Part shown: positions 1 to 7,391 of the stretch, one piece after another | Layout of the letters: each line of letters starts with the position of its first letter | Position numbering within the stretch: position 1 is the first letter of the stretch | Made by a program: the position numbers and the translations under genes | Origin: Halorubellus sp. JP-L1 | GTDB lineage: Archaea > Halobacteriota > Halobacteria > Halobacteriales > Natrialbaceae | Assembly: GCF_011440375.1 (NCBI RefSeq) | Contig: NZ_JAAOIR010000004.1 | Location: 248,001 to 312,000 of the forward strand | DNA length: 64,000 nucleotides | Direction: 5' to 3' | The notes under the pieces: model-generated | Database searches by the model: none | Told to the model about the DNA's origin: nothing | The model's input: the letters and a program-made list of their open reading frames with translations, nothing else

Positions 1-177
1 GTCGTCGACGTCGACGCGCTCGAGCAGTTGGTCGGATGGGAGGATTCCCGACCGGCCGTCGCGTCGGGGGACTCCCGGCCGGGGGTCAGGTCCGTGTCGT
101 TCGGGTTCGAGGGGTGCGACGTCACCATCGACGGCGGGTGGGTGATCGTCGCGCCGAACGCGTCGAGCGACCGCTAG
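1..177 (+). CDS. C-terminal end of a HalOD1-domain protein (5' end outside window)
   Basis: Frame 1 is open from the window edge to a TAG at 175-177, giving the last 58 residues of a protein. The pattern DVDALEQLV, then RSVSFGFEGCDVTIDGG, matches the C-terminal half of the haloarchaeal output domain HalOD1, in which a 'vDpdALd.L' helix precedes a 'sVsFeydGyeVtVd' strand pair. HalOD1 domains are found alone or at the end of haloarchaeal two-component proteins, with a presumed signalling role; no catalytic residues are expected. The N-terminal half is outside the window, so it cannot be said whether this is a stand-alone domain. It converges with the Bat-type regulator. Confidence 0.6.
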   Translation, partial: VVDVDALEQLVGWEDSRPAVASGDSRPGVRSVSFGFEGCDVTIDGGWVIVAPNASSDR

Positions 178-244
178 TTCGACCGCGACCGCCGCTCGGG
201 AGCGACCATCGCACGGGAGGGGGTCCACAGTCGGCGGCGCGACG

Positions 245-937
245 CTAGTCGTCGATGAGGGCGCCGAGGAGTTTTCGTTCTGCGGCGTGGATGTGCTCGG
301 AGAACGTCGCCGAGGAGATGCCGAGGCGCTCGGCGACCGCCTTCCCGGTCGTCTGGCGCGGCCACTCGTAGTACCCCATCTCGAACGCGGTCCGAAGGAC
401 CTCTTGCTGGCGGTCCGTGAGGCACTCGTCGAGGAGTTCGTCGAGGACGGAGCGCGTGAAGATCGGCGTCACCGCGTCGGTCTCGCGCTTCGCGGTGAGG
501 TCCGCGGTCGGGTGCTCGCTCAGGAACCGCTCGACGACGTCCGCGGAATCGTACGCTGGAGGGATCTCGGCGAGGATGTGGCCTATGCCTTCGACGCCGC
601 GGACGTCCCGCGGGAGGGCGCCGTGTTCGGCGAGCGCCACTGCCGGACAGCCGGCGGAGACGACGAACTCGACGAGGCCGCCGTCGTCGTACTCGCGGAT
701 GAGCGAGGCATCCACGGAGTCCACGCTCTCGGCGGCGTCGAGGATGCGCTCCGGGTCGGTTCGCGTGACGTTGAAGTACTCCGAGTAGCTGTCGTCGGTA
801 CGCGGGACCATCTTCCCGAGTTCGAAGCGACAGTCCTCGGACTCGGAGAGCGCGACGAAGGGGTGCGGCGAGTCCCGGAACGCGAACTCGACCTCCGTCA
901 CCGTCCCGGAAGTTTGTCGTGAAGGGGACCTATCCAT
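245..937 (-). CDS. Bat-type HTH_10 transcriptional regulator
   Basis: The 230-residue protein ends in a typical bacterio-opsin-activator helix-turn-helix (HTH_10), about residues 172-226, with LTDRQQEVLRTAFEMGYYEW, then a TGKAVAERLGISSATFSEH turn and a final amphipathic helix. The N-terminal 165 residues resemble the ligand or signal domain that normally precedes HTH_10 in small Bat-like proteins. Such proteins are DNA-binding regulators whose signal is usually unknown. The ATG at 937 has an AT-rich stretch upstream (about 950-975) that could hold the promoter; a later GTG (codon 13) is possible. It follows the molybdate/tungstate permease on the same strand after 115 nt, but nothing links it to metal uptake. 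Confidence 0.85.
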   Translation of the reverse strand: MDRSPSRQTSGTVTEVEFAFRDSPHPFVALSESEDCRFELGKMVPRTDDSYSEYFNVTRTDPERILDAAESVDSVDASLIREYDDGGLVEFVVSAGCPAVALAEHGALPRDVRGVEGIGHILAEIPPAYDSADVVERFLSEHPTADLTAKRETDAVTPIFTRSVLDELLDECLTDRQQEVLRTAFEMGYYEWPRQTTGKAVAERLGISSATFSEHIHAAERKLLGALIDD

Positions 938-1052
938 GATCGAGTAAACAATGGTTAAAATGGATATTCAGTCGCTTAAACGTGCGGGGTAACTCGGTTA
1001 ATCACAAATCGCCGCCGCGGTCGACGGGAACCTCGCATGGATGCGGTCGTCG

Positions 1053-1877
1053 TCACCGCCAGGGATTCGTGCCGAGAGCGTGGAGGCCGGCGACGACGGC
1101 GAGGGAGACGCCGAGGAGGACGGCGGCGACGGGGAGCGCGGCGGCGACGCCGTCACCGACGAACGCGCGCCAGATCTGGACGGGGACGGTCCGGGGGTGG
1201 TAGGCGACGAGCATCGTCGCGCCGAACTCGCCCATCGAGCGCGCGAACGTGAGCGTGACGCCGGCGAGGACGCCGGGCCACGCGAGCGGGAGGGTGACGC
1301 GGCGGAACGTCGACGTGCGGTCGTGGCCGAGGCTCCGGGCGGCGTCCTCGAGGTCGGGGTCGACGCGGTCGAACGCGGCGGTGCTGGTGACGACGACGAA
1401 CGGCGAGGCGACGAACGTCTGCGCGGCGACGATGCCGAGGTGCGAGCGCGTGAACGCGACGCCGAACGCGGACTCGACGGGCGCGAGGCCGCTCGGGCCG
1501 AAGACGGCGACGAGGAGGATGCCGGCGACGACCGGCGGGAGGACGAGCGGGAGGACGACGACGCCGGTGAGGGCGGCGGCGACGCGGCCGTCGGTCCGCG
1601 AGAGCCAGTACGCGAGCGGGACGCCGAAGAGGGTGGCGACGACGGTCGCCGCGCTCGCGGTCAGGAGCGAGTTCCCGAGCGCGGCGACGACCTGCGGGTC
1701 GCCCATGCGGTCGAGGAGCGCGCCGGGCGGCATCGAGACGACGAGCGCGAGCACCGGCAGCGTGTAGAGCGCGAGGAGCAGCGTCCCGGCGACGACCGCG
1801 ACGACGCGGACGTCGATGCCGGTGCGCTCAGTATGTTCGGTCGGCGCCGCGGTCGCCTCTGGCCGGTTCGCGGTCAT
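1053..1877 (-). CDS. Molybdate/tungstate ABC transporter permease (ModB/WtpB type)
   Basis: The 274-residue polytopic protein has about six membrane helices. It carries the EAA loop of binding-protein-dependent permeases (AARSLGHDRTSTFRRVTLPL, about residues 181-200) followed by SMGEFGATMLVA, which is characteristic of molybdate, tungstate and sulfate permeases. It would form the membrane channel for oxyanion import together with the lipoprotein encoded upstream. Its ATG overlaps the stop codon of that gene by 4 nt (ATGA), so the two are translationally coupled. No ABC ATPase follows: the next gene is a Bat-type regulator, so the ATPase must lie elsewhere. Whether molybdate or tungstate is the substrate cannot be read from the permease. 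Confidence 0.88.
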   Translation of the reverse strand: MTANRPEATAAPTEHTERTGIDVRVVAVVAGTLLLALYTLPVLALVVSMPPGALLDRMGDPQVVAALGNSLLTASAATVVATLFGVPLAYWLSRTDGRVAAALTGVVVLPLVLPPVVAGILLVAVFGPSGLAPVESAFGVAFTRSHLGIVAAQTFVASPFVVVTSTAAFDRVDPDLEDAARSLGHDRTSTFRRVTLPLAWPGVLAGVTLTFARSMGEFGATMLVAYHPRTVPVQIWRAFVGDGVAAALPVAAVLLGVSLAVVAGLHALGTNPWR

Positions 1878-2836
1878 CGCTCCGCGAGGCCGGGCACGGC
1901 GCTCGGCCCGTTCGAGTCGACGTTCGACGCGCTCGAGCGATACCGTGGATAGGACTCGGGGACGGCGAACCCGTGCGCGGAGAGGGTTGCGCTGTCGACG
2001 AGAGCGTCGAAGACGCGTTCTGCTGCGGCGTCGTCGGGCGATCGGAGCGCGGCGGCGTACTCGACGACGTCGCCGGCGACGACGACGCCGTCCGGGAGGC
2101 GGTACGTCGCGGTCGCGTAGGCGTCGGCGCGGTCGGGGTCGGAGAGGTCGACGGCGGGCGGGAGGTCGACGAACTCGTACCCGCGGTCTGCCGCCATGCT
2201 CTCGTAGACGACGGCGGCGTCGAGCGCGCCGGTCTCGAACTGCGAGAGGAGCGCGGTCTCGGGATAGAGCTGGTCGGGCGAGAGCACGCCCTCACTGAGG
2301 CCGGGGTGGTCGTCGGCGTCCGCTGCGAGTTCGAGCGCGAACAGCGTCCGGTAGCCCAGCGGGTCGAGGTCGGGGTCGGTGCGGCCGAGCGCGGCGGTGC
2401 CGTCGAGGACGGGATCGTACCAGTCGGCGTCCTCGCGGTCGGCCGCGTTCGAGACGGCGCGCCCGCCCGGCGTGTCGGCGGTCGCGACGCAGAGCGCGTT
2501 CGTCGCGAACGTCGCGTCCCACGGCGAGTCGAGGAGGCGGTCGAAGAGCGAGGGGTCGGCGAGCGCGAGCACGTCGGGGTCGCGCTGGCCGTCCGCCACG
2601 AGGCGGGCGGCGGCGGCGGACCCGCGCGCCTCGAGCGCGATCGGGTCGTCGAGCGCGTCGCGGAGGCCGTCGTCGACCGCGGCCTGCAGGCTCCCGGCGG
2701 CGAGCACCTCGACGGGCTCGCGCCCACCGCCGATGCAGCCGGCGACGGCCGTGCTCGCGAGGGTGCCGGCGGTCGCGGCGAGGAACCCGCGACGCGATCG
2801 CCGCGTTCGCGAACCACGCAGGCGTAACCCGCCCAT
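1874..2836 (-). CDS. Tat-exported oxyanion-binding lipoprotein (WtpA/ModA-like)
   Basis: The 320-residue periplasmic-type binding protein begins with a twin-arginine signal (RRSRRGFLAATAG) and a lipobox ending TAVAGC, so it is exported folded and lipid-anchored outside the cell. The mature part starts with a tungstate/molybdate-binding fold (VEVLAAGSLQAAVDDGL; later DPDVLALADPSLF and AAVVYESMA). It delivers the anion to the permease encoded just downstream (4-nt overlap). The frame stays open far upstream, but a start at 2836 places the Tat motif at the N-terminus. An ATG at about 2863 would add nine residues and run into the inverted repeat. It is divergent from the ModE-like gene, 52 nt away. 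Confidence 0.87.
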   Translation of the reverse strand: MGGLRLRGSRTRRSRRGFLAATAGTLASTAVAGCIGGGREPVEVLAAGSLQAAVDDGLRDALDDPIALEARGSAAAARLVADGQRDPDVLALADPSLFDRLLDSPWDATFATNALCVATADTPGGRAVSNAADREDADWYDPVLDGTAALGRTDPDLDPLGYRTLFALELAADADDHPGLSEGVLSPDQLYPETALLSQFETGALDAAVVYESMAADRGYEFVDLPPAVDLSDPDRADAYATATYRLPDGVVVAGDVVEYAAALRSPDDAAAERVFDALVDSATLSAHGFAVPESYPRYRSSASNVDSNGPSAVPGLAER

Positions 2837-2843
2837 GCGAGAG

Positions 2844-2867
2844 CGTTGTGTCAAAACAGACATAACG
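2844..2867. promoter_or_regulatory. Inverted repeat between modE-like and oxyanion-uptake genes (candidate operator)
   Basis: CGTTGTGTC (2844-2852), a 6-nt spacer AAAACA, then GACATAACG (2859-2867) form a 9-bp inverted repeat with one mismatch. It lies in the 52-nt gap between the divergent starts at 2836 and 2889. Its right half is near -28 from each start, where the core promoter should be. A dimeric ModE-type regulator is encoded next door, so a repressor site controlling both genes is the natural reading. Binding is inferred, not shown. Confidence 0.55.
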
Positions 2868-2888
2868 GTTTCGTCCGTTCCAGGAAAC

Positions 2889-3608
2889 ATGGACGCTGGC
2901 TTCGAAGCGCACCTGCGAGCGGGCGACGTGACCGTCGACGGCGACGACGCGGCGTTGCTCGCGGCCGTCGACCGCGAGGGATCGCTCTCGGCGGCCGCGG
3001 ACGCGCTCGACCGGTCGTACTCGCGCGCCCAGAAGCGCGTGAGCGCGCTCGAGGAGGGACTCGGGGCGCTGGTCGAGCGGACGCGCGGCGGCGCAGACGG
3101 CGGCGGCAGTCGCCTGACGGACGCGGGCCGGGACCTGCTCGCGCGGTTCGCTCGCGTCCGCGCCGCGTTCGCGGACACCGCGGAGACGGACGCAGCGGTG
3201 CTCCGCGGGACCGTCCGCGACCGCGACGGCGAACTCGCGACCGTCGAGACCGCTATCGGCGACGTCACCGCGCTCCTGTTCGAGGACGCGACCGACGTCC
3301 AGGTCGCGGTGCGCGCGGACGCCGTGACGCTCCACGACGCGACGACCGCACCGGACGCGGACGCCTCGAGCGCACGGAACCGGTTCGCGGGGACCGTCGC
3401 GGCCGTGGACCGTCGCGAATCCGTCGCGCTCGTCGAGGTAACCGTCGGGGAGGAGGACGGGGCCGACGGGGAGGAGGACGGGGCCGACGCCGGCGCGACG
3501 CTCCCCGTGCTCGTGACAGTCGACTCGCTCGAACGACTCGCGCTCGAGCCCGGCCGGGGAGTGGTTGCGACGTTCAAGGCGACGGCGACGCGAGCGACGC
3601 CCGTGTGA
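2889..3608 (+). CDS. ModE-like regulator (LysR-type winged helix plus molybdate-binding TOBE domain)
   Basis: The 239-residue protein has an N-terminal winged helix of the ModE/LysR type, about residues 15-80 (LLAAVDREGSLSAAADALD, then a SYSRAQKRVSALEE recognition helix and SRLTDAGRDLLARF). A C-terminal part with TOBE-like segments follows (residues about 105-238). In this family the TOBE region binds molybdate or tungstate and the dimer represses uptake genes. The gene is divergent from the binding-protein/permease pair, with an inverted repeat between them, which fits that role. A 21-bp unit is duplicated in tandem near 3447-3488, giving the acidic linker EEDGADGEEDGAD inside the TOBE region. 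Confidence 0.85.
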   Translation: MDAGFEAHLRAGDVTVDGDDAALLAAVDREGSLSAAADALDRSYSRAQKRVSALEEGLGALVERTRGGADGGGSRLTDAGRDLLARFARVRAAFADTAETDAAVLRGTVRDRDGELATVETAIGDVTALLFEDATDVQVAVRADAVTLHDATTAPDADASSARNRFAGTVAAVDRRESVALVEVTVGEEDGADGEEDGADAGATLPVLVTVDSLERLALEPGRGVVATFKATATRATPV

Positions 3609-3678
3609 AAGCCAGTCGGCGCGAGACGAGCGTAGAGAGCCGTCGCGGGGAGGTTCCACGTCCCTGAGAGCGGACGCA

Positions 3679-3688
3679 CGCTTTATGC
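3679..3688 (+). promoter_or_regulatory. TATA-like box upstream of moaA
   Basis: CGCTTTATGC is centred about 31 nt before the moaA ATG in otherwise GC-rich sequence. This is the spacing of an archaeal TATA box for a leaderless or nearly leaderless transcript. Confidence 0.4.
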
Positions 3689-3713
3689 GCGTTCGGTCGC
3701 AAGTGCGAGGCGA

Positions 3714-4685
3714 ATGCTCGAGGACGAGTTCGGGCGCGAGGTGTCCGGGGTTCGCGTGTCCCTCACCGACCGGTGCAACTTCGACTGCGTCTACTGCCAC
3801 AACGAGGGGCTGGGCGACACGCGCGGGCCGCAGGACCCCCAGGACGACGAGATGACCGCGGACGACGTGGTGCGGTTCCTCGAGGTCGTCGATGAGTTCG
3901 GCGTGGGGAAGGTGAAGTTCACGGGCGGCGAGCCGATGCTCCGCCAGGACCTGGAGGAGATCGTTCGCCGGACGCCCGACTCGATGGAGGTGTCGCTGAC
4001 GACGAACGGGACGTTCCTCCCCGGTCGCGCCGAGGGCCTCGTGGACGCCGGCCTGGAGCGCGTGAACGTCAGCCAGGACGCCGTCGACCCGGACGCGTTC
4101 GCTGAGATCACGAACTCGGGCGCGTACGAGCGGGTCGTCGACGGCGTGGACGCGGCACTCGACGCAGGGCTCGCGCCGGTGAAGCTGAACATGGTGGTAT
4201 TCGAGGCGACCGCGGGATACATTCCGGAGCTCGTCGACCGCGTCGCGGAACGCGACGGACTCCAGCTCCAGCTCATCGAGTACATGCCCGAGATCGCCGG
4301 TAACCCGGAGTGGGCGATCGACATCGAGCGCGTCCACGACTGGCTCGCGGAGCAAGCCGACCGCGTCGAGCACCGCGACATGCACGACCGCAAGCGGTAC
4401 TTCGTCGACGGCGGCATGGTCGAGATCGTCGACCCCGTCGGGAACGCGGAGTTCTGCGCGAACTGTCACCGCGTCCGCGTCACGCACGACGGGAAGCTGA
4501 AGGGCTGCCTGAACCGCGGCGACGACCACCGCTCGATGGGCGACATGACCAAGCCCGAGATACGGGAGACGTTCCGCGAGACCGTCGCGAACCGCGTCCC
4601 CTACTACGGCGAGTACCTCGTCCAGGACGACGACGGCGAGTGGGTCGTCAACGACGCGTACCTGCCCGCGCCAGCGCAGGACTGA
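3714..4685 (+). CDS. moaA: GTP 3',8-cyclase MoaA (molybdenum cofactor biosynthesis)
   Basis: The 323-residue radical-SAM enzyme converts GTP to (8S)-3',8-cyclo-7,8-dihydro-GTP, the first step of molybdopterin synthesis. The N-terminal cluster motif is CNFDCVYC (C21, C25, C28), which holds the SAM-binding [4Fe-4S]. The GGEP motif ([10 protein letters not shown]) follows at about residue 70. The C-terminal substrate cluster has C248, C251 and C265 (CANC and KGCLNRG), diagnostic of MoaA. Length is normal for the family. It lies downstream of the molybdate-regulator locus on its own promoter, so uptake and cofactor synthesis are neighbours. Confidence 0.96.
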   Translation: MLEDEFGREVSGVRVSLTDRCNFDCVYCHNEGLGDTRGPQDPQDDEMTADDVVRFLEVVDEFGVGKVKFTGGEPMLRQDLEEIVRRTPDSMEVSLTTNGTFLPGRAEGLVDAGLERVNVSQDAVDPDAFAEITNSGAYERVVDGVDAALDAGLAPVKLNMVVFEATAGYIPELVDRVAERDGLQLQLIEYMPEIAGNPEWAIDIERVHDWLAEQADRVEHRDMHDRKRYFVDGGMVEIVDPVGNAEFCANCHRVRVTHDGKLKGCLNRGDDHRSMGDMTKPEIRETFRETVANRVPYYGEYLVQDDDGEWVVNDAYLPAPAQD

Positions 4686-5030
4686 GTTTCCCGCTCAGTT
4701 TCGCTACTACGTCCCATTAATTGCCGAGGCCCTATTCCAAACAGGGCACGAATCAGTTACATTTCGGTCAATTTCGACGTTCGCGCCAATCGGTAGATAC
4801 AGGGCACCCATTCATCATTGCGGTTCCGCTCCAGTCTACCAAATGCTGAAAGGAAATAGACCCGAATTCAGTAATCGCCCGCCCTTCTGACTGTATTTTC
4901 ACCACATTCGAGGCTGTAACGATGCTGTGAGTTAAGTGGATAGGCAGCGACTTTGTCGGTCCATGAGTGCTTCGAGTCGACCTCAATCGACCAAACAAGC
5001 ACGTGTTCACTGCTCCGTCAGGGTGGCAAA
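4686..5030. other. Gene-free AT-richer stretch opening an atypical island
   Basis: These 345 nt contain no convincing gene in either direction; the open frames have neither acidic composition nor motifs. Base composition falls visibly compared with the moaA side. A short inverted repeat, GCCCT...AGGGC (about 4728-4747), could help terminate moaA transcription. The drop in GC continues to about 7390, so this looks like the left edge of acquired DNA. Confidence 0.5.
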
Positions 5031-6035
5031 ATGAGCCGATCCGGGGGCTGGCGAGGATGGTTACCGGACCCATCAGGCAGACGTGGCGTCAGCCTGGTAC
5101 AATGGGTGCTCTTGGAGGGGAATCGGCATGCCGTCACCGGGGCGCTTCTCACGATGACGTTCGTCGCCATCCTCGCAATTGGCACGGTTTGGCCGTTCGG
5201 AATGCAACGACTCCTCACCGAGACCGCTGCCGTCCAGACGCTTCTTAACACCTTCCTAGGAGGAATTATCCTACTGGTCTCGATAGTCGTCTCGATAAAC
5301 TCAATCGTCCTCTCGTACGATATTATTTCCATCGGTGCACAGGAAGACCGTCATCGAGGCACAGTCGAGTTCCGACGCGAAATAGGGCATCTGACAGACA
5401 CCGACCATAGCACCATGGACCCGGCTTCGTTTCTTACTATGATGGTCGGCGTTATCAATCAGCGATCACACGAGTTAGCGACGGTTACAGAGGAACTCGA
5501 CGGGGAGGCTGCCGAAGAAGTCAGAGAACACACTGAGACGATTCGCCAGACCATCGAAAACATCGAACAGTCCGTTGCTGAAACGGGCGGGGGCGAGTTT
5601 AGTGCGCTTTGGCTTGGACTCGATTTAGATCTTGGCCCATTGATGGATCGGTCGCGCGTATTGCATCTGGAATATGCCGATGAACTCTCAGCCAGTGGTG
5701 AAGATCGGTTCGAGAGGCTCATCCGGGCGTTCGAAATAATCACGACCGGACGCCATTTTTTCAAGACGCTGTATTACAAGCGGGAGTTCTCTATGTTGTC
5801 ACGAACGCTGTTAATCGTCTCGCTGCCAGCTATCTTGGTAACAGCGAGCACGATTCTGGCTATAAATGCGAACATCCTCCCACAAATATGGATATTTGGT
5901 CTCTCACCGCTCCTGACCTTTGTCGCCGCCGCGTTCACGACCGCTCTGGCACCGTTTATTATCCTCACCGCTTATATGCTCAGAGTGGCGACCGTCACTC
6001 TGCGAGCCACCGATACCGAGCCGTTTGTTCTCTAG
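5031..6035 (+). CDS. Multi-helix membrane protein of unknown function
   Basis: The 334-residue product is not one I recognise. It has two predicted membrane helices near the N-terminus (about residues 35-55 and 70-95), a soluble central part (about 100-245) with a long charged helical stretch (TEELDGEAAEEVREHTETIR), and two or three more helices near the C-terminus (about 255-330). This N-TM / cytosolic helix / C-TM layout is seen in sensors and small-channel proteins, but no motif supports a function. The ATG at 5031 follows AAA in GGCAAA; the frame opens 26 codons earlier (4953), but that segment reads poorly. Codon use is less GC-biased than in neighbouring regions. It is the first of three membrane-protein genes on the same strand. 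Confidence 0.7.
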   Translation: MSRSGGWRGWLPDPSGRRGVSLVQWVLLEGNRHAVTGALLTMTFVAILAIGTVWPFGMQRLLTETAAVQTLLNTFLGGIILLVSIVVSINSIVLSYDIISIGAQEDRHRGTVEFRREIGHLTDTDHSTMDPASFLTMMVGVINQRSHELATVTEELDGEAAEEVREHTETIRQTIENIEQSVAETGGGEFSALWLGLDLDLGPLMDRSRVLHLEYADELSASGEDRFERLIRAFEIITTGRHFFKTLYYKREFSMLSRTLLIVSLPAILVTASTILAINANILPQIWIFGLSPLLTFVAAAFTTALAPFIILTAYMLRVATVTLRATDTEPFVL

Positions 6036-6067
6036 TCCTGACCGGTGCCAGCCCGTTCCACCGCTGT

Positions 6068-6086
6068 TCCCACGTTTCGCGTGGGA
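6068..6086. terminator. Hairpin TCCCACG-TTTCG-CGTGGGA
   Basis: A perfect 7-bp stem with a 5-nt loop lies 33 nt after the stop of the 5031-6035 gene. It may end that transcript. Its sequence also recalls the CCCACG...CGTGGG hairpins at the right end of haloarchaeal IS200/IS605-family (TnpB) elements, so it may instead be a relic of such an element. No transposase or TnpB remnant is seen beside it. Confidence 0.4.
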
Positions 6087-6216
6087 GGCTGCCCGTGCCG
6101 CGCATCTAACCCCACAAGAGAGTCAGTTTGAGGGGGATAGCGTGCGAACGTATCGTCAGAAGTTGTAACAGATTGAAGGCATCAAGTCTTTCCTGCTAAC
6201 GTGAGGGGATATAGGT

Positions 6217-6618
6217 ATGGCTGGAGCGATTGCCGGGCTGATCTTGGGAAGCATTATCGGGGCAGTCGCAACAATCGCAGGATCGTACTTTCTGTTCTGG
6301 CGTCGCCGACAAGCAGCACTCGCGCATCTCCGTCGCGCATTCAAAACGGAACTCTCTGCACTGTCCTACATTGAGGAGATGGCCGAGAGCGGCGACTACG
6401 AAACACTCACTCAGACAGTCGAAACACCGGTCGTCTACGAGAGTAATGCCGACGACATTGGTCACCTCTCAGGCGAGGAAGTCGAGGCACTCGTGGCATT
6501 TTACACTGACCTGTACTGGATGCGTGATCAACAGGATATCGAGGACAAGAAAGAACGCGTCCATGACATCGTCGAAAAGCGCCAGCGTGCGATAGCATCG
6601 ATCCGTGACGCAGAATGA
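6217..6618 (+). CDS. Small single-helix membrane protein, function unknown
   Basis: The 133-residue protein has one strong N-terminal membrane segment (AGLILGSIIGAVATIAGSYF, residues 6-25) followed by an FWRRRQ positive stop-transfer and a mostly helical cytosolic part of about 100 residues. No family is recognised. A purine-rich GTGAGGGGAT about 10-20 nt upstream could act as a ribosome-binding site for the ATG at 6217. It belongs to the AT-richer island and lies 181 nt after the previous membrane-protein gene, with a hairpin between, so the two probably have separate transcripts. Its topology (short outer end, long inner helical domain) suits an accessory or sensory subunit, but this is speculation. 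Confidence 0.65.
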   Translation: MAGAIAGLILGSIIGAVATIAGSYFLFWRRRQAALAHLRRAFKTELSALSYIEEMAESGDYETLTQTVETPVVYESNADDIGHLSGEEVEALVAFYTDLYWMRDQQDIEDKKERVHDIVEKRQRAIASIRDAE

Positions 6619-6780
6619 GACCCGCAGATACACTCTCGGCGGTATGTACGCAGTTGTAGTGAACAGCCGATTCAGCACCGTTCCGATGATATTTGCACCA
6701 AACGATCAGTCAGTACAGAGCGGACACTTAATATCAAGATACAGCTGAGGGTTTTAGTCCTGTATCACTAACGATGCTGT

Positions 6781-7191
6781 ATGCCTCTGATAGCAGCCGG
6801 AGAGGGACCAGTATCAGCAACAGCACAATGGCTGGACGAATTGTGGAAGTATTACCGTGAATACACCCATACTGCGATTCATACAGCTTCAGCGGCGGCG
6901 CTTACCGCATTTGGACTGCTCATCTTCATCGACCGACTCTTTGTGGTACTAGCAATTGCCGCATATATCTGCCCCCCTCTTTTCCTCTACAGTATTGGCG
7001 CTGACGCCGGGAAAACTTCGAACTCATCGAACTCGGCTACCGTCCAAGCCGATTCGAAGCCAAGTTCGGCTACCGACATAGATAGCGATGACGAGGACAG
7101 CGATTCCGACAGTGACGATGTTGACGCTGATTCGGATGGAACAGACGCTGACGCAGATGTTGACGGTGAGGATGCCGACGCTGATGGGTGA
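6781..7191 (+). CDS. Membrane protein with Asp/Ser-rich acidic tail, function unknown
   Basis: The 136-residue protein has a short N-terminal helix, a hydrophobic hairpin of one or two membrane segments (about residues 36-70, including AAALTAFGLLIFIDRLFVVL), then a low-complexity tail of about 60 residues made almost entirely of Asp, Ser, Ala and Glu (DSDDEDSDSDSDDVDADSD). Such tails stay soluble in molar salt and are often surface-exposed or intrinsically disordered. No family is recognised. A TATA-like CACTTAATATC lies about 50 nt upstream. It is the last gene of the AT-richer island. Confidence 0.6.
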   Translation: MPLIAAGEGPVSATAQWLDELWKYYREYTHTAIHTASAAALTAFGLLIFIDRLFVVLAIAAYICPPLFLYSIGADAGKTSNSSNSATVQADSKPSSATDIDSDDEDSDSDSDDVDADSDGTDADADVDGEDADADG

Positions 7192-7225
7192 CCAACTGGT
7201 ACTATCTCTTTCGACCAGAGTCTCA

Positions 7226-7375
7226 CTATCGATGGATAAGCACAACTACCGACCGGCTGTTTCGCTCCCGAAGACGCGGAACGAATGACGCCCGCTTACT
7301 TAATGTATCCGCTGTATCTTGCCCGACAGTTCCCTCATCGATAGCGGTTTCAACGGAGTCTAATTGTCGGTGAGG
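7226..7375 (-). pseudogene. Possible remnant of a gene 3' end
   Basis: Minus-strand codons from about 7375 down to a stop at 7226 read as a plausible helical C-terminus (DPHRQLDSVETAIDEGTVGQ, then DTADTLSKRASFVPRLRERN). Upstream the same frame runs into the 3' end of the acetyltransferase gene, where it loses protein-like composition. This suggests a truncated relic at the island border. No family is recognised, and the call rests only on composition. Confidence 0.2.
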
Positions 7376-7391
7376 ATCCACGAGCGTCGGC

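Noticed and set aside
2292-4529. Minus-strand 745-codon frame across moaA and the ModE-like gene
   Set aside because: It covers two recognisable plus-strand genes and its composition is that of a reversed coding strand.
4768-5073. Minus-strand 101-codon frame in the moaA downstream gap
   Set aside because: It overlaps the start of the 5031 membrane-protein gene, has no acidic bias and no motif.
4917-6780. 12-bp direct repeat TAACGATGCTGT at 4917-4928 and 6769-6780 as ends of a mobile element
   Set aside because: A 12-bp match is not rare in 2 kb, and no transposase or inverted ends accompany it.
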